Assembly (NCBI RefSeq): GCF_001292625.1
Contig: NZ_LAJH01000026.1
Location: 98,356-162,355, forward strand
DNA: 64,000 nucleotides
Reading direction: 5' to 3'
From: Shimia sp. SK013
GTDB taxonomy: Bacteria > Pseudomonadota > Alphaproteobacteria > Rhodobacterales > Rhodobacteraceae
The notes below the pieces were generated by a model. It saw nothing but the letters and a program-made list of their open reading frames with translations. It had not been told where the DNA came from and did no database searches. The position numbers were made by a program, and so were the translations under genes. Positions 9,471-18,444 of the stretch are shown one piece after another. The stretch's first letter is position 1, and every line of letters starts with the position of its first letter.

Positions 9471-10106
9471 ATGACCACGTTGAAAGAGCTGATGAACTGG
9501 CGCTATGCCACCAAGAAAATGGACCCGGCGAAAGCCGTGTCCGAGGAAAATGTGGAGGCCATTCTTGAGGCGGTTCGCATGGCGCCGACGTCGAGCGGCA
9601 CGCAGCCGTTTGAAGTGTTCGTGGTGACCAACGACGATATGCGTGAGAAAATCCGCAAAGTGGGTTGGGACCAGAGCCAGATCACGGAAGGCAGCCATCT
9701 GTTGGTTTTCGCGGCCTGGGACAATTACTCGGCTGACCGTATCGACGCAGTGCGTGCGCAGATGGAAGAGCTGCGCGGTGAGAACCCAATGCTGAGCCAA
9801 TACTACGAAAACCTGAAATCTGTTTATCTGCCACGCGACGAGTCTGTGAACCACGACCACGCGGCGCGTCAGGCTTATATTGCGTTGGGCTTTTCTATGT
9901 TGGCCGCAGCCGAATTGGGCGTAGATACGTGCCCGATGGAAGGCTTTGACTCCGACGCTGTGGACGAGATCATGGGCCTGAAAGAATTTGGCCTGAAGTC
10001 TGTGACTCTGTTGCCTCTGGGATACCGTCAGGAAGGCGCCGACTGGCTGCTGCCGATGGCGAAAGTGCGCAAATCCAAGGATGAGATGGTTAAGACCATC
10101 GGCTAA
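9471..10106 (+). CDS. Nitroreductase-family NAD(P)H-dependent oxidoreductase
   Basis: This is a 211-residue FMN enzyme. The N-terminal MNWRYATKKMDP gives the R-x-x-x-K pattern for FMN phosphate. The APTSSGTQPFEVFVV segment (about 38-52) and the central ARQAYIALGFSMLAAAELGVDTCPMEGFD segment (about 132-160) match the NfsB/YfkO-like group, and LLPLGYRQEGADW closes the domain. Likely reactions are two-electron reduction of nitro compounds or quinones. The divergent HxlR gene is the probable regulator, and a terminator follows. Confidence 0.9.
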   Translation: MTTLKELMNWRYATKKMDPAKAVSEENVEAILEAVRMAPTSSGTQPFEVFVVTNDDMREKIRKVGWDQSQITEGSHLLVFAAWDNYSADRIDAVRAQMEELRGENPMLSQYYENLKSVYLPRDESVNHDHAARQAYIALGFSMLAAAELGVDTCPMEGFDSDAVDEIMGLKEFGLKSVTLLPLGYRQEGADWLLPMAKVRKSKDEMVKTIG

Positions 10107-10130
10107 GCTTTGCCGGTTAGTTGGTGTTTC

Positions 10131-10158
10131 AGGCGCTCCCCTTGGGGGCGCCTTTTCT
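10131..10158 (+). terminator. Intrinsic terminator after the nitroreductase gene
   Basis: GGCGCTCCCC and GGGGGCGCC, separated by two bases, form a tight GC hairpin that runs into TTTTCTTTT. It lies 25 bases after the nitroreductase stop. Confidence 0.85.
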
Positions 10159-10231
10159 TTTGGCTTGCAGTCCTGCTTGATTGGGATGTAATAACATTAC
10201 ATAACGGCAAACGGCGAATCCAAGAGGGCGT

Positions 10232-10477
10232 ATGAGTAGAAATCTCCAGAGCAGCCTTCGTCGGCGCCGGCGGCAGTGCAACCCCATGACAGAATTCGAC
10301 TCGCTGCCGCCGGAACTGCGAACTTGGCTTCGGGCTGCCGCGCTGCCTTGGAGCCCGGCCTCGGCCAAAGGGGTTTGGGTTAAAGCCGGCGGGCGGCGTG
10401 ATCCGGAAGCGGCGTTGGCGCGATTGGCGGCGGTGGAGGCGGCGACGTTGCTGAAGGATCGTGTGCAAGAGGTGTGA
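10232..10477 (+). CDS. DUF6525-like small protein
   Basis: This is an 81-residue basic protein. It starts with an arginine-rich head (RRRRR near residues 10-14) and then NPMTEFDSLPPELRTWLRAA, followed by a second helix RDPEAALARLAAVEA. The NxMxEFDxLPxELRxWL pattern is characteristic of the small DUF6525 proteins found in Rhodobacteraceae, whose function is unknown. The ATG has AGAGGG a few bases upstream. It stands alone after the nitroreductase terminator. Confidence 0.65.
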   Translation: MSRNLQSSLRRRRRQCNPMTEFDSLPPELRTWLRAAALPWSPASAKGVWVKAGGRRDPEAALARLAAVEAATLLKDRVQEV

Positions 10478-10845
10478 GGCTGGGCTGCGATGTGGGTCAA
10501 ATGGAGCGGCTTGAGGAAATCAGGCGCGGGAGAAAGATCGTCTCCGCCCCAGACACACCAACCTGTTGTGCCATAGACCGGTGGATGGCGCAGACCGTTC
10601 TATAGCGTATTTCCCTGAAGCGCGGACAGCGAGCTGCCAGCTCTGTCAGTTAGGCGTTATATTTGCGGTGTCGCGGCAACGTATTTTCAGTGGTCTATCC
10701 GGGATTGAATGAAGTTGTGCTCCATGGATGACTTCTCGTTGGTTGCCAAAACCTAATAAAGACGCAGGGTGATTTAAGTGCAATGAGTCGGAAGGCCGTT
10801 TGGCGTCCCTCAAGTTTTTGCAACGACCGAACGGAGGCAAACTAC
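10478..10845. other. Intergenic region without recognised content
   Basis: These 368 bases lie between the DUF6525-like gene and the end of the leftward hypothetical gene. Both neighbours converge here. I see no hairpin with a T run, no tRNA and no frame with convincing protein composition. Confidence 0.4.
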
Positions 10846-11169
10846 TTATTGCCAGACAATCGAGAAAGAGTCTGGAGAATAGAGGTGCATGGCCTCTGGC
10901 CCGGAGTGCGCGTCGTCGCTCAGGTCAATTTCGAGTTGGATTTTGTTCGAGAACAGAATCCCAAATCTCGAAGCAATCTGTGTGATTGAAACCACATATT
11001 GGTCGAGAAGGTCGTCGACATTTGCGACGTCTCCTTGGACGGGATTGTAAATACTCAAAACGGTGTCGCCAAAACAGATTTGCCAATAGTCGTGAACTCT
11101 GGTTGCTGAGGTGACCTGCAATTCCAAGAGCACTTCTTCGGCCAAAGTTTTTTTCATCTCAATAGTCAT
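10846..11169 (-). CDS. Hypothetical protein, small acidic
   Basis: This is a 107-residue protein starting MTIEMKKTLAEEVLLELQ. The ATG at 11169 is chosen because GGAG lies about 10 bases upstream. The frame continues a further 70 codons upstream with basic, low-quality composition that does not look like protein. The body has alternating strands (ATRVHDYWQICFGDTVLSIY) and an acidic C-terminal half. I recognise no family. The small acidic alpha/beta layout and orphan position resemble immunity-type proteins, but that is a weak impression. The flanking bases are poorer in G+C than neighbouring genes. Confidence 0.5.
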   Translation of the reverse strand: MTIEMKKTLAEEVLLELQVTSATRVHDYWQICFGDTVLSIYNPVQGDVANVDDLLDQYVVSITQIASRFGILFSNKIQLEIDLSDDAHSGPEAMHLYSPDSFSIVWQ

Positions 11170-11567
11170 CCCGACAATACTCCGCGACGAAGCTAAGGGT
11201 TTAGTCTGTGTATCACCACCCTTTTGAAGCGTTGCTTGCCGGTGACTAACGCTGGTTGCAGTCTGTTGTTCGTGTGACCCAAAGAACACGACCGGAAAAT
11301 GGCATAGCGACCGAACCGAGGGGTGGAAGCGAAGCGCCTGCGTTTTGCCGCAGGCAAACCTGTGGCAATAGGGGAGCACTGGATTGTTCTGTCCACATTG
11401 ATTGTCGGGTATGCGGACTTTGCTGCCGTTCGGTTCAGCACACGAAATGTCAGCTATCGACCTTGTTTCCGGGCAAGTTGCTTACCCCTTTGTCATTTTA
11501 GACAAAGCGAAGAACGCACCTTCGCAGACGTTGCCGCGAAAGTGCATCAGCGTAGCTCATTGGCGGA
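11170..11567. other. Intergenic region upstream of the hypothetical gene
   Basis: These 398 bases hold the promoter of the leftward hypothetical gene and the 3' flank of the dioxygenase gene. Frames on both strands have poor composition and no ribosome sites. The text around 11325-11360 and 11505-11530 resembles the degenerate GC-rich repeats scattered in Rhodobacteraceae intergenic DNA, but I see no defined boundaries. Confidence 0.3.
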
Positions 11568-12689
11568 TTATGCCGCTTTTGCAGCGTCGATCTTACGGGA
11601 CAACTGACGCAGTCGTGAGGCAAATTCCCCGCGATCTACGTAGCATCCGTGTAAGTGACGAAAGCCAGTGGACGGATCAAAGGAATCGCGCCCGTGCAGA
11701 ACGCGCCTGTTGTCAAAGACTACCATTTCACCCGCCTGTAGTTTCAGCGTGATCCGATATTTAGCATCACGGGTCTTGGACATGTAAGCGCGGTAAGCAC
11801 GATAATAGGCTGGTATGATATCGGCGGCCATATCGAATACGCCTGCAAGGTGGGCGTTATAGCGTATCTCGATCACTTTGCCCGCAGCACCCAGTGTAAT
11901 CACTGGCTTATAGACCGAGATGTCGGCGTCACCGTCGTGAAAGCGGAATGGAATTTCGACATTACAGAGCAGGTCGAATGCTTCGGGATCATCGGTGCGC
12001 AAATCCTCAGCCATGGCAAAACCGTCAGCAAACAGCGACCCGCCGCCGATGGCCTCGTTGGCGAGGCAATGCAGGAACTGGTAGCCGGGCGGCACCTCTT
12101 GGTTCGGCAGGTCGGTATGCAGTGGTAGTGCGACTGACGTATAGGCCAGATTGTTAGGATCAGGTTTATTGATCACTTCAAACGTGGTGCCAAAGTTGGT
12201 TTTGCGCAGGAAATCAATCCGTTCAGCCACATCAACGCCAGCACTTGTCCGATCCTCCAGGTGCTCAATGATGGTGAGGCCGTCGGCAGCCGTGGCTTGC
12301 ATCCACGCCGTCAAAGCAGTGTCTTCATTCATGATCGGTGATGCTGCATACCGAGCCACAGCGTGTTCCGACCGCCACAGCCGCGTTGCAATCGCCGCCG
12401 GATCGGCAGCACGTTGGCCGGGACGATGACCGGTCAACAAAGACAAAGGTAAAAAGCTGATGTGTCCGTCCGCATAGCCAAGCTGGACACCGTCTTCGTC
12501 AACCTGCGCGGATGACAGGACTGGCGCATCATCAAGCGTTAGCAAGTCTAGCAGGCGTTCGTGTGTCTGGGGGTGCAGTCCAGAAGGGCAGTTGTCGCGC
12601 AGCCAAATTGTTGGAAAATCCGTAGTGGTCGTATCCGCCCAAGTCACGACAAGCGTGTCTGCACGGACCGTAAGGCCGTGGATCGTCAT
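11568..12689 (-). CDS. TauD/TfdA-type dioxygenase (gamma-butyrobetaine dioxygenase-like)
   Basis: This is a 373-residue Fe(II)/2-oxoglutarate dioxygenase. The N-terminal ~90 residues (TIWLRDNCPS) form the small domain seen in gamma-butyrobetaine and trimethyllysine dioxygenases. The catalytic domain shows the iron ligands in LHTDLPNQEVPP (His and Asp, about 191-193) and in RRVLHGRDSF (His, about 335), with the 2-oxoglutarate-binding arginine in the FRHLHGCY region. The likely reaction is hydroxylation of a quaternary ammonium substrate such as gamma-butyrobetaine to carnitine. No carnitine genes are adjacent, so the substrate is inferred from the family only. Confidence 0.85.
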   Translation of the reverse strand: MTIHGLTVRADTLVVTWADTTTTDFPTIWLRDNCPSGLHPQTHERLLDLLTLDDAPVLSSAQVDEDGVQLGYADGHISFLPLSLLTGHRPGQRAADPAAIATRLWRSEHAVARYAASPIMNEDTALTAWMQATAADGLTIIEHLEDRTSAGVDVAERIDFLRKTNFGTTFEVINKPDPNNLAYTSVALPLHTDLPNQEVPPGYQFLHCLANEAIGGGSLFADGFAMAEDLRTDDPEAFDLLCNVEIPFRFHDGDADISVYKPVITLGAAGKVIEIRYNAHLAGVFDMAADIIPAYYRAYRAYMSKTRDAKYRITLKLQAGEMVVFDNRRVLHGRDSFDPSTGFRHLHGCYVDRGEFASRLRQLSRKIDAAKAA

Positions 12690-13307
12690 AGTATATCCAG
12701 TTCGTTTTGATGGTTTTCAGGGTCGATCACAAAGATCAACGGCAGGGCGGCGGCCACCATTCCTGAGTTTTGCCAAAGGGCGCACCCATTGCGCGCCACT
12801 CAAGCACCAGACTTGAACATACTTTCATCATAGAGACGAACACTATGGCGGGAACAATCGTACAGCAAGCCGACATTAGCCGCAGTACAGAAAATTGGTA
12901 GGTTTGGGCTCAAAGCCGACATTGGCTGCGTCGCATCCATAGCGGCCTTGCTTGCGCCATGTGAGGGATATGCCTCTCAACTTCTGAAAGGATGCTCCTG
13001 TCTGCGACGCTGTGAGAGGGCGCAGTCAACGCGGGGAAACAGCCATCAGCGGGGCAGGGGTGTGTGGCACAATCGACTTGCTCCGATAGGGGAATGTGTC
13101 TATAGAGCCCCTGTCTATAAGGCGCATATGCCATAAAACAATGAGACGAGCAGGGTCAGGCAATCGCCGGCCCTCTTTGTTTTGTGTGTGTTTTCTTGTT
13201 GTTGGCGCGTCCAAGACCAATTCGCACGTCGCAAGGCGGGCACCAACTTAGACCGGCGGAGACAACCGTTTGGCCAGAAAAAATGTTTGAAAAGGAAATG
13301 ACGCCAC
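12690..13307. other. Long intergenic region and rpsA leader
   Basis: These 618 bases lie upstream of rpsA and of the leftward dioxygenase gene. The left half contains two similar GCCGACATT-plus-GCTGCG/GCCGC patches (about 12871 and 12916), typical degenerate repeat debris. The right part is the rpsA leader, purine-rich just before the ATG with GAAAAGGAAA. I find no tRNA and no coding frame that I would support. Confidence 0.4.
13078..13106 (+). promoter_or_regulatory. Possible rpsA promoter
   Basis: TTGCTC (13078-13083) and TATAGA (13101-13106) are separated by exactly 17 bases. Start of transcription would be near 13113, giving a leader of about 195 bases, long enough for the autogenous control known for S1 in other bacteria. 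The hexamers match the consensus only partly. Confidence 0.3.
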
Positions 13308-14987
13308 ATGGCTGATACAACTATGGAGGAATTCGAAGCCCTCCTGCAAGAAAGCTTCGAAATGGACACACCCGAAGAGGGTTCTGTTGTCAAAGGCACG
13401 GTCATCGCAGTTGAAGCGGGCCAAGCCATCATCGACGTCGGCTACAAAATGGAAGGCCGCGTTGATCTGAAAGAATTCGCAAATCCTGGTGAACCTGCTG
13501 AAATCGCTGTTGGCGACGAAGTAGAAGTCTTCCTGCGCTCGGCTGAAAACGCCCGCGGCGAAGCGGTTATCTCTCGTGAGATGGCACGCCGTGAAGAAGC
13601 ATGGGATCGCCTCGAAAAAGCATATGCCGACGAAGAGCGCGTTGAAGGCGCAATCTTTGGTCGCGTCAAAGGCGGCTTTACAGTTGACCTCGGCGGCGCC
13701 GTGGCCTTCTTGCCCGGTTCGCAAGTTGACGTGCGCCCCGTGCGTGACGCTGGCCCATTGATGGGTCTGAAGCAGCCGTTCCAGGTTCTGAAAATGGACC
13801 GTCGTCGTGGCAACATCGTTGTATCGCGTCGTGCGATCCTCGAGGAGTCCCGCGCAGAACAGCGTGCAGAAGTTATCGGCAACCTGTCCGAAGGCCAAGC
13901 GGTCGACGGTGTCGTCAAGAACATCACCGAATACGGTGCGTTTGTTGACCTTGGTGGCGTAGACGGTCTGTTGCACGTGACTGACATGGCATGGCGTCGT
14001 GTGAACCACCCATCCGAGATCCTGACAATCGGCGAAACCGTCAAGGTTCAGGTTATCAAGATCAACAAAGAAACACACCGCATCAGCCTTGGCATGAAGC
14101 AGCTGCAGGAAGATCCATGGGATCTGGTGGCTGGCAAGTACCCACTGGAGTCGGTGCACAAAGGTCGCGTGACCAACATCACCGATTACGGTGCATTTGT
14201 TGAGCTCGAGCCTGGTGTTGAAGGTCTGGTTCACGTGTCCGAGATGTCTTGGACCAAAAAGAACGTACACCCCGGCAAGATCGTTTCCACCTCGCAAGAA
14301 GTGGACGTTATGGTGCTGGAAATCGACGGCGCCAAGCGTCGCGTTTCCCTTGGTCTCAAGCAGACACAGCGCAACCCATGGGAAGTGTTTGCAGAAACAC
14401 ACCCCGAGGGCACCGAAGTCGAAGGCGAAGTCAAGAACATCACCGAATTCGGTCTGTTCATCGGCCTGCCTGGCGAGATCGACGGTATGGTTCACCTCTC
14501 CGACTTGTCTTGGGACGAGCGCGGCGAAGAAGCAATCCAGAGCTACCACAAGAACGACATGGTTTCGGCCGTCGTATCCGAGGTTGATGTTGAGAAAGAG
14601 CGTATCTCGCTCTCGATCAAAGCACTGGGTGGCGACAAGTTTGCAGAAGCAGTTGGCGGCGTGAAGCGCGGTTCGATCGTGACCTGTGAAGTGACCGCAA
14701 TCGAAGACGGTGGCATCGAAGTGGTTTATGAAGGCATGAAGTCCTTCATCCGTCGCTCCGACCTGTCGCGTGACCGTGCAGAGCAGCGCCCAGAGCGCTT
14801 CAATGTCGGTGACAAGGTTGACGTGCGCGTGACCAACGTTGACAGCAAGACACGTCGTCTGGGTCTGTCGATCAAAGCGCGCGAGATCGCTGAAGAGAAA
14901 GAAGCCGTCGAACAGTATGGTTCTTCGGACTCCGGTGCATCGCTGGGTGATATCCTTGGCGCCGCACTGAAGACGGGCGACGAATAA
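13308..14987 (+). CDS. rpsA: 30S ribosomal protein S1
   Basis: S1 binds mRNA leaders and brings them to the 30S subunit. The 559 residues contain six S1 repeats, each with the VKGTVIAVE/ GAFVDLGG-type strand pattern; the third to fifth repeats are the most regular (for example ITEYGAFVDLGGVDGLLHVTD at about 206-226). The acidic N terminus (MEEFEALLQESFEMDTPEEG) is typical. In related genomes rpsA directly follows cmk and precedes ihfB; here both neighbours are displaced by several genes. A strong terminator follows. Confidence 0.97.
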   Translation: MADTTMEEFEALLQESFEMDTPEEGSVVKGTVIAVEAGQAIIDVGYKMEGRVDLKEFANPGEPAEIAVGDEVEVFLRSAENARGEAVISREMARREEAWDRLEKAYADEERVEGAIFGRVKGGFTVDLGGAVAFLPGSQVDVRPVRDAGPLMGLKQPFQVLKMDRRRGNIVVSRRAILEESRAEQRAEVIGNLSEGQAVDGVVKNITEYGAFVDLGGVDGLLHVTDMAWRRVNHPSEILTIGETVKVQVIKINKETHRISLGMKQLQEDPWDLVAGKYPLESVHKGRVTNITDYGAFVELEPGVEGLVHVSEMSWTKKNVHPGKIVSTSQEVDVMVLEIDGAKRRVSLGLKQTQRNPWEVFAETHPEGTEVEGEVKNITEFGLFIGLPGEIDGMVHLSDLSWDERGEEAIQSYHKNDMVSAVVSEVDVEKERISLSIKALGGDKFAEAVGGVKRGSIVTCEVTAIEDGGIEVVYEGMKSFIRRSDLSRDRAEQRPERFNVGDKVDVRVTNVDSKTRRLGLSIKAREIAEEKEAVEQYGSSDSGASLGDILGAALKTGDE

Positions 14988-15016
14988 GATCAGCCCGATC
15001 TTCTGAGACAAAAAGA

Positions 15017-15047
15017 AACCCCGCCGGAGACGGCGGGGTTTTTCTTT
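15017..15047 (+). terminator. Intrinsic terminator after rpsA
   Basis: AACCCCGCC (15017-15025) pairs perfectly with GGCGGGGTT (15032-15040), followed by a T-rich run. It lies 30 bases after the rpsA stop. Confidence 0.9.
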
Positions 15048-15164
15048 TGATCAGGTGGTTGGAAGAGGCAGCAGGATATCTGATTTTACTGGGGGACGTT
15101 CGCTTTACATCTTAGGGTTGTGACCCTATGGTCTCTTAAAAAAGCTAAAGTGGAAGCGTATGAG

Positions 15165-15560
15165 ATGCCGTGGCCGGTCGATGAAAAGTTTATTGAGGCT
15201 TGCGAAGCCACCCTCGGCGTCAAGCTACCTAGCGAGTATCGGAAGAGTTTGAAGTCGGAAAACGGCGGTGAAGTTGTCTGTGATGGTGACAACTGGGATC
15301 TGCATCCAGTTTGGGACAAGTCGGACAAAAAACGCCTGAAACGTACTGCAATGGACATCGTTCAGGAGACCGCAGCAATAAAAGATTGGGTCGGTTGGCC
15401 GGACAACGCGATATGCATCGGGGCAAACGGGATGGGAGACGCCTTGGCGTTTCTATATGAGAATGGTGTTTGTACACCTTCCGTGCACCGCTGGCAGCAT
15501 GAGACCGGAGAAATCGCAATGGTCGCGCGAGACTTTGGTCGTCTGTCGCGGTCTGAGTGA
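15165..15560 (+). CDS. SMI1/KNR4 (SUKH)-family protein
   Basis: This is a 131-residue protein with the SUKH pattern: an N-terminal helix ending LGVKLPSEYRKSLKSENGG (about 14-32), a strand region DNWDLHPVWD and a C-terminal WQHETGEI strand. SUKH proteins include many immunity proteins of polymorphic toxin systems. I chose the ATG at 15165 (GGAAG 8 bases upstream). A GTG at 15120 is in frame but has no good ribosome site. No toxin gene is adjacent, so it is an orphan. The insertion between rpsA and ihfB suggests acquisition. Confidence 0.75.
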   Translation: MPWPVDEKFIEACEATLGVKLPSEYRKSLKSENGGEVVCDGDNWDLHPVWDKSDKKRLKRTAMDIVQETAAIKDWVGWPDNAICIGANGMGDALAFLYENGVCTPSVHRWQHETGEIAMVARDFGRLSRSE

Positions 15561-15596
15561 AGCGTCCCTCAGACCGCTGGTGTGTCCACTAGATGT

Positions 15597-16367
15597 TCAA
15601 TAAAACGCCTGCGCCTGTTCGGTGATGCCTTTCATCGCCGCTGCATAAGGCGTGGGGCCAAAGCTGATACGGCCCACACCAAGTGCCGCGAGAGGCGCGA
15701 CTTGGGCGCTCACATCGCGCAGCATCACGTTCACTGGAAGCGGGCTTCGGGCGCAAACCTGCTGGATCAGATCCGGATCGGACAGGCCGGGCACAAAGAA
15801 GCTGTCACCGCCCGCTTCGGCATAAGCGGCGGCACGGTCAAGCGACTCGGTGATGTGGCTGGCGTGATCTTCCGGTTTGGATTGCAGGAAAAGGTCGGTG
15901 CGGGCGTTGATCACAATTGGAATGCCAGTTTGCTCCCCGGCAGCGCGCACAGCTTTTACGCGGTCTGCTTGGGCGGCGATCGCGTGCAGTCCTTGGCCTT
16001 TGACAACACGGTCCTCAAAATTGAGGCCGACCGCGCCTGCGGAGATCAGCCGTTCAACATTGAGTGTGATTGCGGACGGATCTGCTGCGTAGCCGCCTTC
16101 AAAATCCACGCTCAGCGGCAAGGGGCTGGTGGCCACGATGCGTTCGACAATGTTGAGGAGGAACTCCATCGGCAGTGTTTCGCCGTCACGATACCCCTGC
16201 GCCTCGGCCACTGACCAGCTGCCGGTGGCAAGCGCCCTTGCGCCCGCTTTGGCCACCGCACCAGCGCTGCCGGCGTCCCAGATGTTGAAAAGCACCAGAG
16301 GTGTGCCGGGTGTGTGCAGAGATCTCAAAGCATCGGCTTTTTGGATCGAGGATCGGGCGTCACTCAT
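15597..16367 (-). CDS. Isocitrate lyase/PEP mutase-family protein
   Basis: This is a 256-residue TIM-barrel protein. The N-terminal LVLFNIWDAGSA, the metal-binding SVDFEGGY (about 86-93), GLNFEDRV (about 115-122) and VINARTDLFL (about 152-161) strands match the PEP mutase/isocitrate lyase superfamily, in the group annotated as carboxyvinyl-carboxyphosphonate phosphorylmutase-like. The lyase KKCGH-type catalytic loop is absent, so it is not a true isocitrate lyase. The ATG overlaps the ada stop by 4 bases (ATGA), so it is co-translated with ada. Its substrate is unknown. Confidence 0.82.
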   Translation of the reverse strand: MSDARSSIQKADALRSLHTPGTPLVLFNIWDAGSAGAVAKAGARALATGSWSVAEAQGYRDGETLPMEFLLNIVERIVATSPLPLSVDFEGGYAADPSAITLNVERLISAGAVGLNFEDRVVKGQGLHAIAAQADRVKAVRAAGEQTGIPIVINARTDLFLQSKPEDHASHITESLDRAAAYAEAGGDSFFVPGLSDPDLIQQVCARSPLPVNVMLRDVSAQVAPLAALGVGRISFGPTPYAAAMKGITEQAQAFY

Positions 16368-17437
16368 GCGGGGAGCCTTTCAGATTTAGGACGATAATGG
16401 TGTTCGATGTCTTGGAGTTTCTGTTTGCGCCACAGCCCACCACCATATCCGGTGAGCGCCCCGTTGACGCCGAGGACGCGATGGCAGGGAATCGCAATAG
16501 CGATTTGGTTGGCGCCGTTTGCGCGGGCAACCGCGCGGGTGGCGGAGGGACGGCCCATGTCCCGAGCAATCTCGGAATAGCTGCGCGTGCTTCCCGCAGG
16601 AATGGTAAGGAGTGCGTGCCAGACGTCTTTGGTGAAGGCCGTGCCATGCATCGCCATCGGCGTGGAGAATGTCGCGCTGGCACCGTTGAAGAAGGCGGCC
16701 AGTTCGGACTGGATTTGATCGGTCGGGGCATAACGGCCCAAACCCAGATCTCCTTTGGCGAAGTCCCGCAAGCGGGCAAGCTCGCGAGGAAGCGCTTTGC
16801 GGTCGACAAACTCCAAAAGATGAAGGTGGCTGGCCGACGAAACGGCGATCATGTCACCCAAGGTGGTTGGTATCCAGTCGACCCGCAACAGTCCTCCCGC
16901 TTTTAGGGCTGACGGTGGGCAGCCCATGAGGCGGGCGAATGCTGATCGAAAGGCCTGTGGGCTGTCAAAGGAGGCGTCGTGTTGCGCGGCGATCACGTTG
17001 TCGCCGCTGGCCAGTGTTTCAAATCCTTCGCGCAGGCGGCGTTGGCGGGCCATGTCCAGAAATGTCATGCCAAACTGGCGCTTAAAACTGCGTCGTACGG
17101 TGGAAAGGTCAAACCCCATTTGGATGATATGGCGCTCGGACCAACGGATGTCAGGGCGGTCGTCCAGTGCCGCGAGTAAAGTTGCGATGGCTGGGTCAGC
17201 ATCTGCCGCCGGCGCGAGTGGATGACATCGCTTGCACGCACGATATCCGGCTTCAATGCACTCACCAATGGTGGCAAAGAAGGTGCAATTTTCAGGCTTG
17301 GGTTTGCGGGCAGGGCAGGTCAGTCGGCAGAACACGCCGGTGGTCGCGACGCACACATAAACCTGCCCGTCATAGCGGTCGTCGCGATCGAGCAGAGCTT
17401 GATACAAATCGGCATGGGAAGGCAAATCAAAGAACAT
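16364..17437 (-). CDS. ada: Ada-type DNA repair methyltransferase and AraC-type activator
   Basis: This 357-residue protein repairs methylphosphotriesters and O6-methylguanine and activates the adaptive response. Residues 1-80 are the zinc domain, with Cys37, Cys41, Cys68 and Cys71 (FCRLTCPARKP, ACKRCHP). An AraC helix-turn-helix region follows (about 85-185), and the C-terminal methyltransferase carries the PCHRVLG active site with Cys318. All functional residues are present, so it is a full-length Ada. It heads a two-gene unit with the PEP-mutase-like gene, divergent from ihfB. Confidence 0.93.
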   Translation of the reverse strand: MFFDLPSHADLYQALLDRDDRYDGQVYVCVATTGVFCRLTCPARKPKPENCTFFATIGECIEAGYRACKRCHPLAPAADADPAIATLLAALDDRPDIRWSERHIIQMGFDLSTVRRSFKRQFGMTFLDMARQRRLREGFETLASGDNVIAAQHDASFDSPQAFRSAFARLMGCPPSALKAGGLLRVDWIPTTLGDMIAVSSASHLHLLEFVDRKALPRELARLRDFAKGDLGLGRYAPTDQIQSELAAFFNGASATFSTPMAMHGTAFTKDVWHALLTIPAGSTRSYSEIARDMGRPSATRAVARANGANQIAIAIPCHRVLGVNGALTGYGGGLWRKQKLQDIEHHYRPKSERLPA

Positions 17438-17764
17438 GTGGTGACATTAGCACGTGCATTGTTTCGGTCAGCCAGAAATCAGGCGTCTATTGCCGCGCGA
17501 AACACCGGAAGGTGTCAGGCCAAAACAAGGCGAAAGCGCGCTGGGGCTTTTCTTTGCGAATCAATGGCTTCGCTGCGCTGCGGCGGTGATGTCGGGGAAG
17601 TAGAGTGGGGGAAAAACCGACCCGATAGCGCGATCAAGGCGCAAAAATCGGCGGAATTGAGCAAAAACGGGCGATCAACCTGCCTTTCCATTTCCGTTTT
17701 CAGCGTTTCTACTTATAGTTAGACAGATGCATGCGCAAAGACCTGCACGCCGTTAGGGAGACAT
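17438..17764. other. Divergent promoter region between ada and ihfB
   Basis: These 327 bases must contain the promoters of both genes. A TATAGT at about 17714-17719, 45-50 bases before ihfB, could be a -10 element, but its -35 is poor. I see no clear Ada box or terminator. The middle (about 17560-17600) has the GCTTCGCTGCGCTGCGG text typical of degenerate repeats. Confidence 0.35.
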
Positions 17765-17770
17765 ATGCCG

Positions 17771-18052
17771 ATGATCCGTTCGGAATTGATTCAGAAGATT
17801 GCCGATGAGAACCCCCATCTGTACCAACGTGACGTTGAGCGTATCGTGAACACGATATTCGACGAAATCACGGACGCCATGAGCGGCGGTGACCGCGTTG
17901 AGCTTCGGGGGTTTGGTGCATTCTCAGTCAAGAAGCGCGACGCCCGCACAGGGCGCAACCCGCGCACAGGAGAGTCGGTGCAAGTGGAAGAAAAACACGT
18001 GCCCTTCTTTAAGACGGGCAAGTTGCTGCGAGATCGTCTGAACGGGAAGTAA
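17771..18052 (+). CDS. ihfB: Integration host factor beta subunit
   Basis: IhfB pairs with IhfA to bend DNA at specific sites. The 93-residue product begins [17 protein letters not shown] and contains [32 protein letters not shown] and the DNA-minor-groove RNPRTGE arm, then [14 protein letters not shown]. An ATG at 17765 would add only Met-Pro. The later ATG matches the family start and lies 10 bases after GGAG, the earlier one only 4, so the choice is open. It is followed by lapA-like, trpF and trpB genes, a common alphaproteobacterial order. IHF could also assist integration of the island described at 36917-55574. Confidence 0.95.
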   Translation: MIRSELIQKIADENPHLYQRDVERIVNTIFDEITDAMSGGDRVELRGFGAFSVKKRDARTGRNPRTGESVQVEEKHVPFFKTGKLLRDRLNGK

Positions 18053-18055
18053 CCC

Positions 18056-18406
18056 ATGCGCTATATTCGCTACGCTTTTCTCGGTGCCCTTGGCGTCGTC
18101 CTTATCTCTGTTTGTCTGGCAAACCGTGACTTTGTCACGCTGACTGTGTTGCCCGCGGCATTGGGTGATTTGTTGGGTCTGAACTTCTCCATCACCCTGC
18201 CGCAATTCGTGGTGATCCTTGGCGCGATTGTTGTGGGTCTTCTGGTCGGTTTCGTCTGGGAATGGCTGCGCGAGCATCGGCATCGGGCGGACAAGACCAA
18301 GGCCGAGAAAGAGTTGCACAAGACCAAACGTGAAGTGCGTCGCCTGAAAGGTAAGCAGGCGGAGAACAAGGACGAAGTTCTCGCGCTGTTGGACGAAGCC
18401 TGCTGA
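18056..18406 (+). CDS. LapA-domain (DUF1049) membrane protein
   Basis: This is a 116-residue protein with two membrane spans (about 5-22 and 44-67), a short FVTLTVLP extracytoplasmic segment between them and a basic coiled-coil-like C-terminal tail (KTKAEKELHKTKREVRRLKGK). This is the LapA/DUF1049 layout. In E. coli, LapA works with LapB in controlling lipopolysaccharide assembly. The gene starts 3 bases after ihfB and is almost certainly co-transcribed with it. No lapB is adjacent. Confidence 0.85.
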   Translation: MRYIRYAFLGALGVVLISVCLANRDFVTLTVLPAALGDLLGLNFSITLPQFVVILGAIVVGLLVGFVWEWLREHRHRADKTKAEKELHKTKREVRRLKGKQAENKDEVLALLDEAC

Positions 18407-18444
18407 AGCTTTGCATTTGGGCGCGGCTCTTGTAGGGCTTGCAC

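Noticed and set aside
13248..15011. 587-codon minus-strand frame across rpsA
   Set aside because: It is the antisense shadow of the S1 gene; its His/Cys/Phe-rich product fits no protein family and the sense strand encodes six clear S1 domains.
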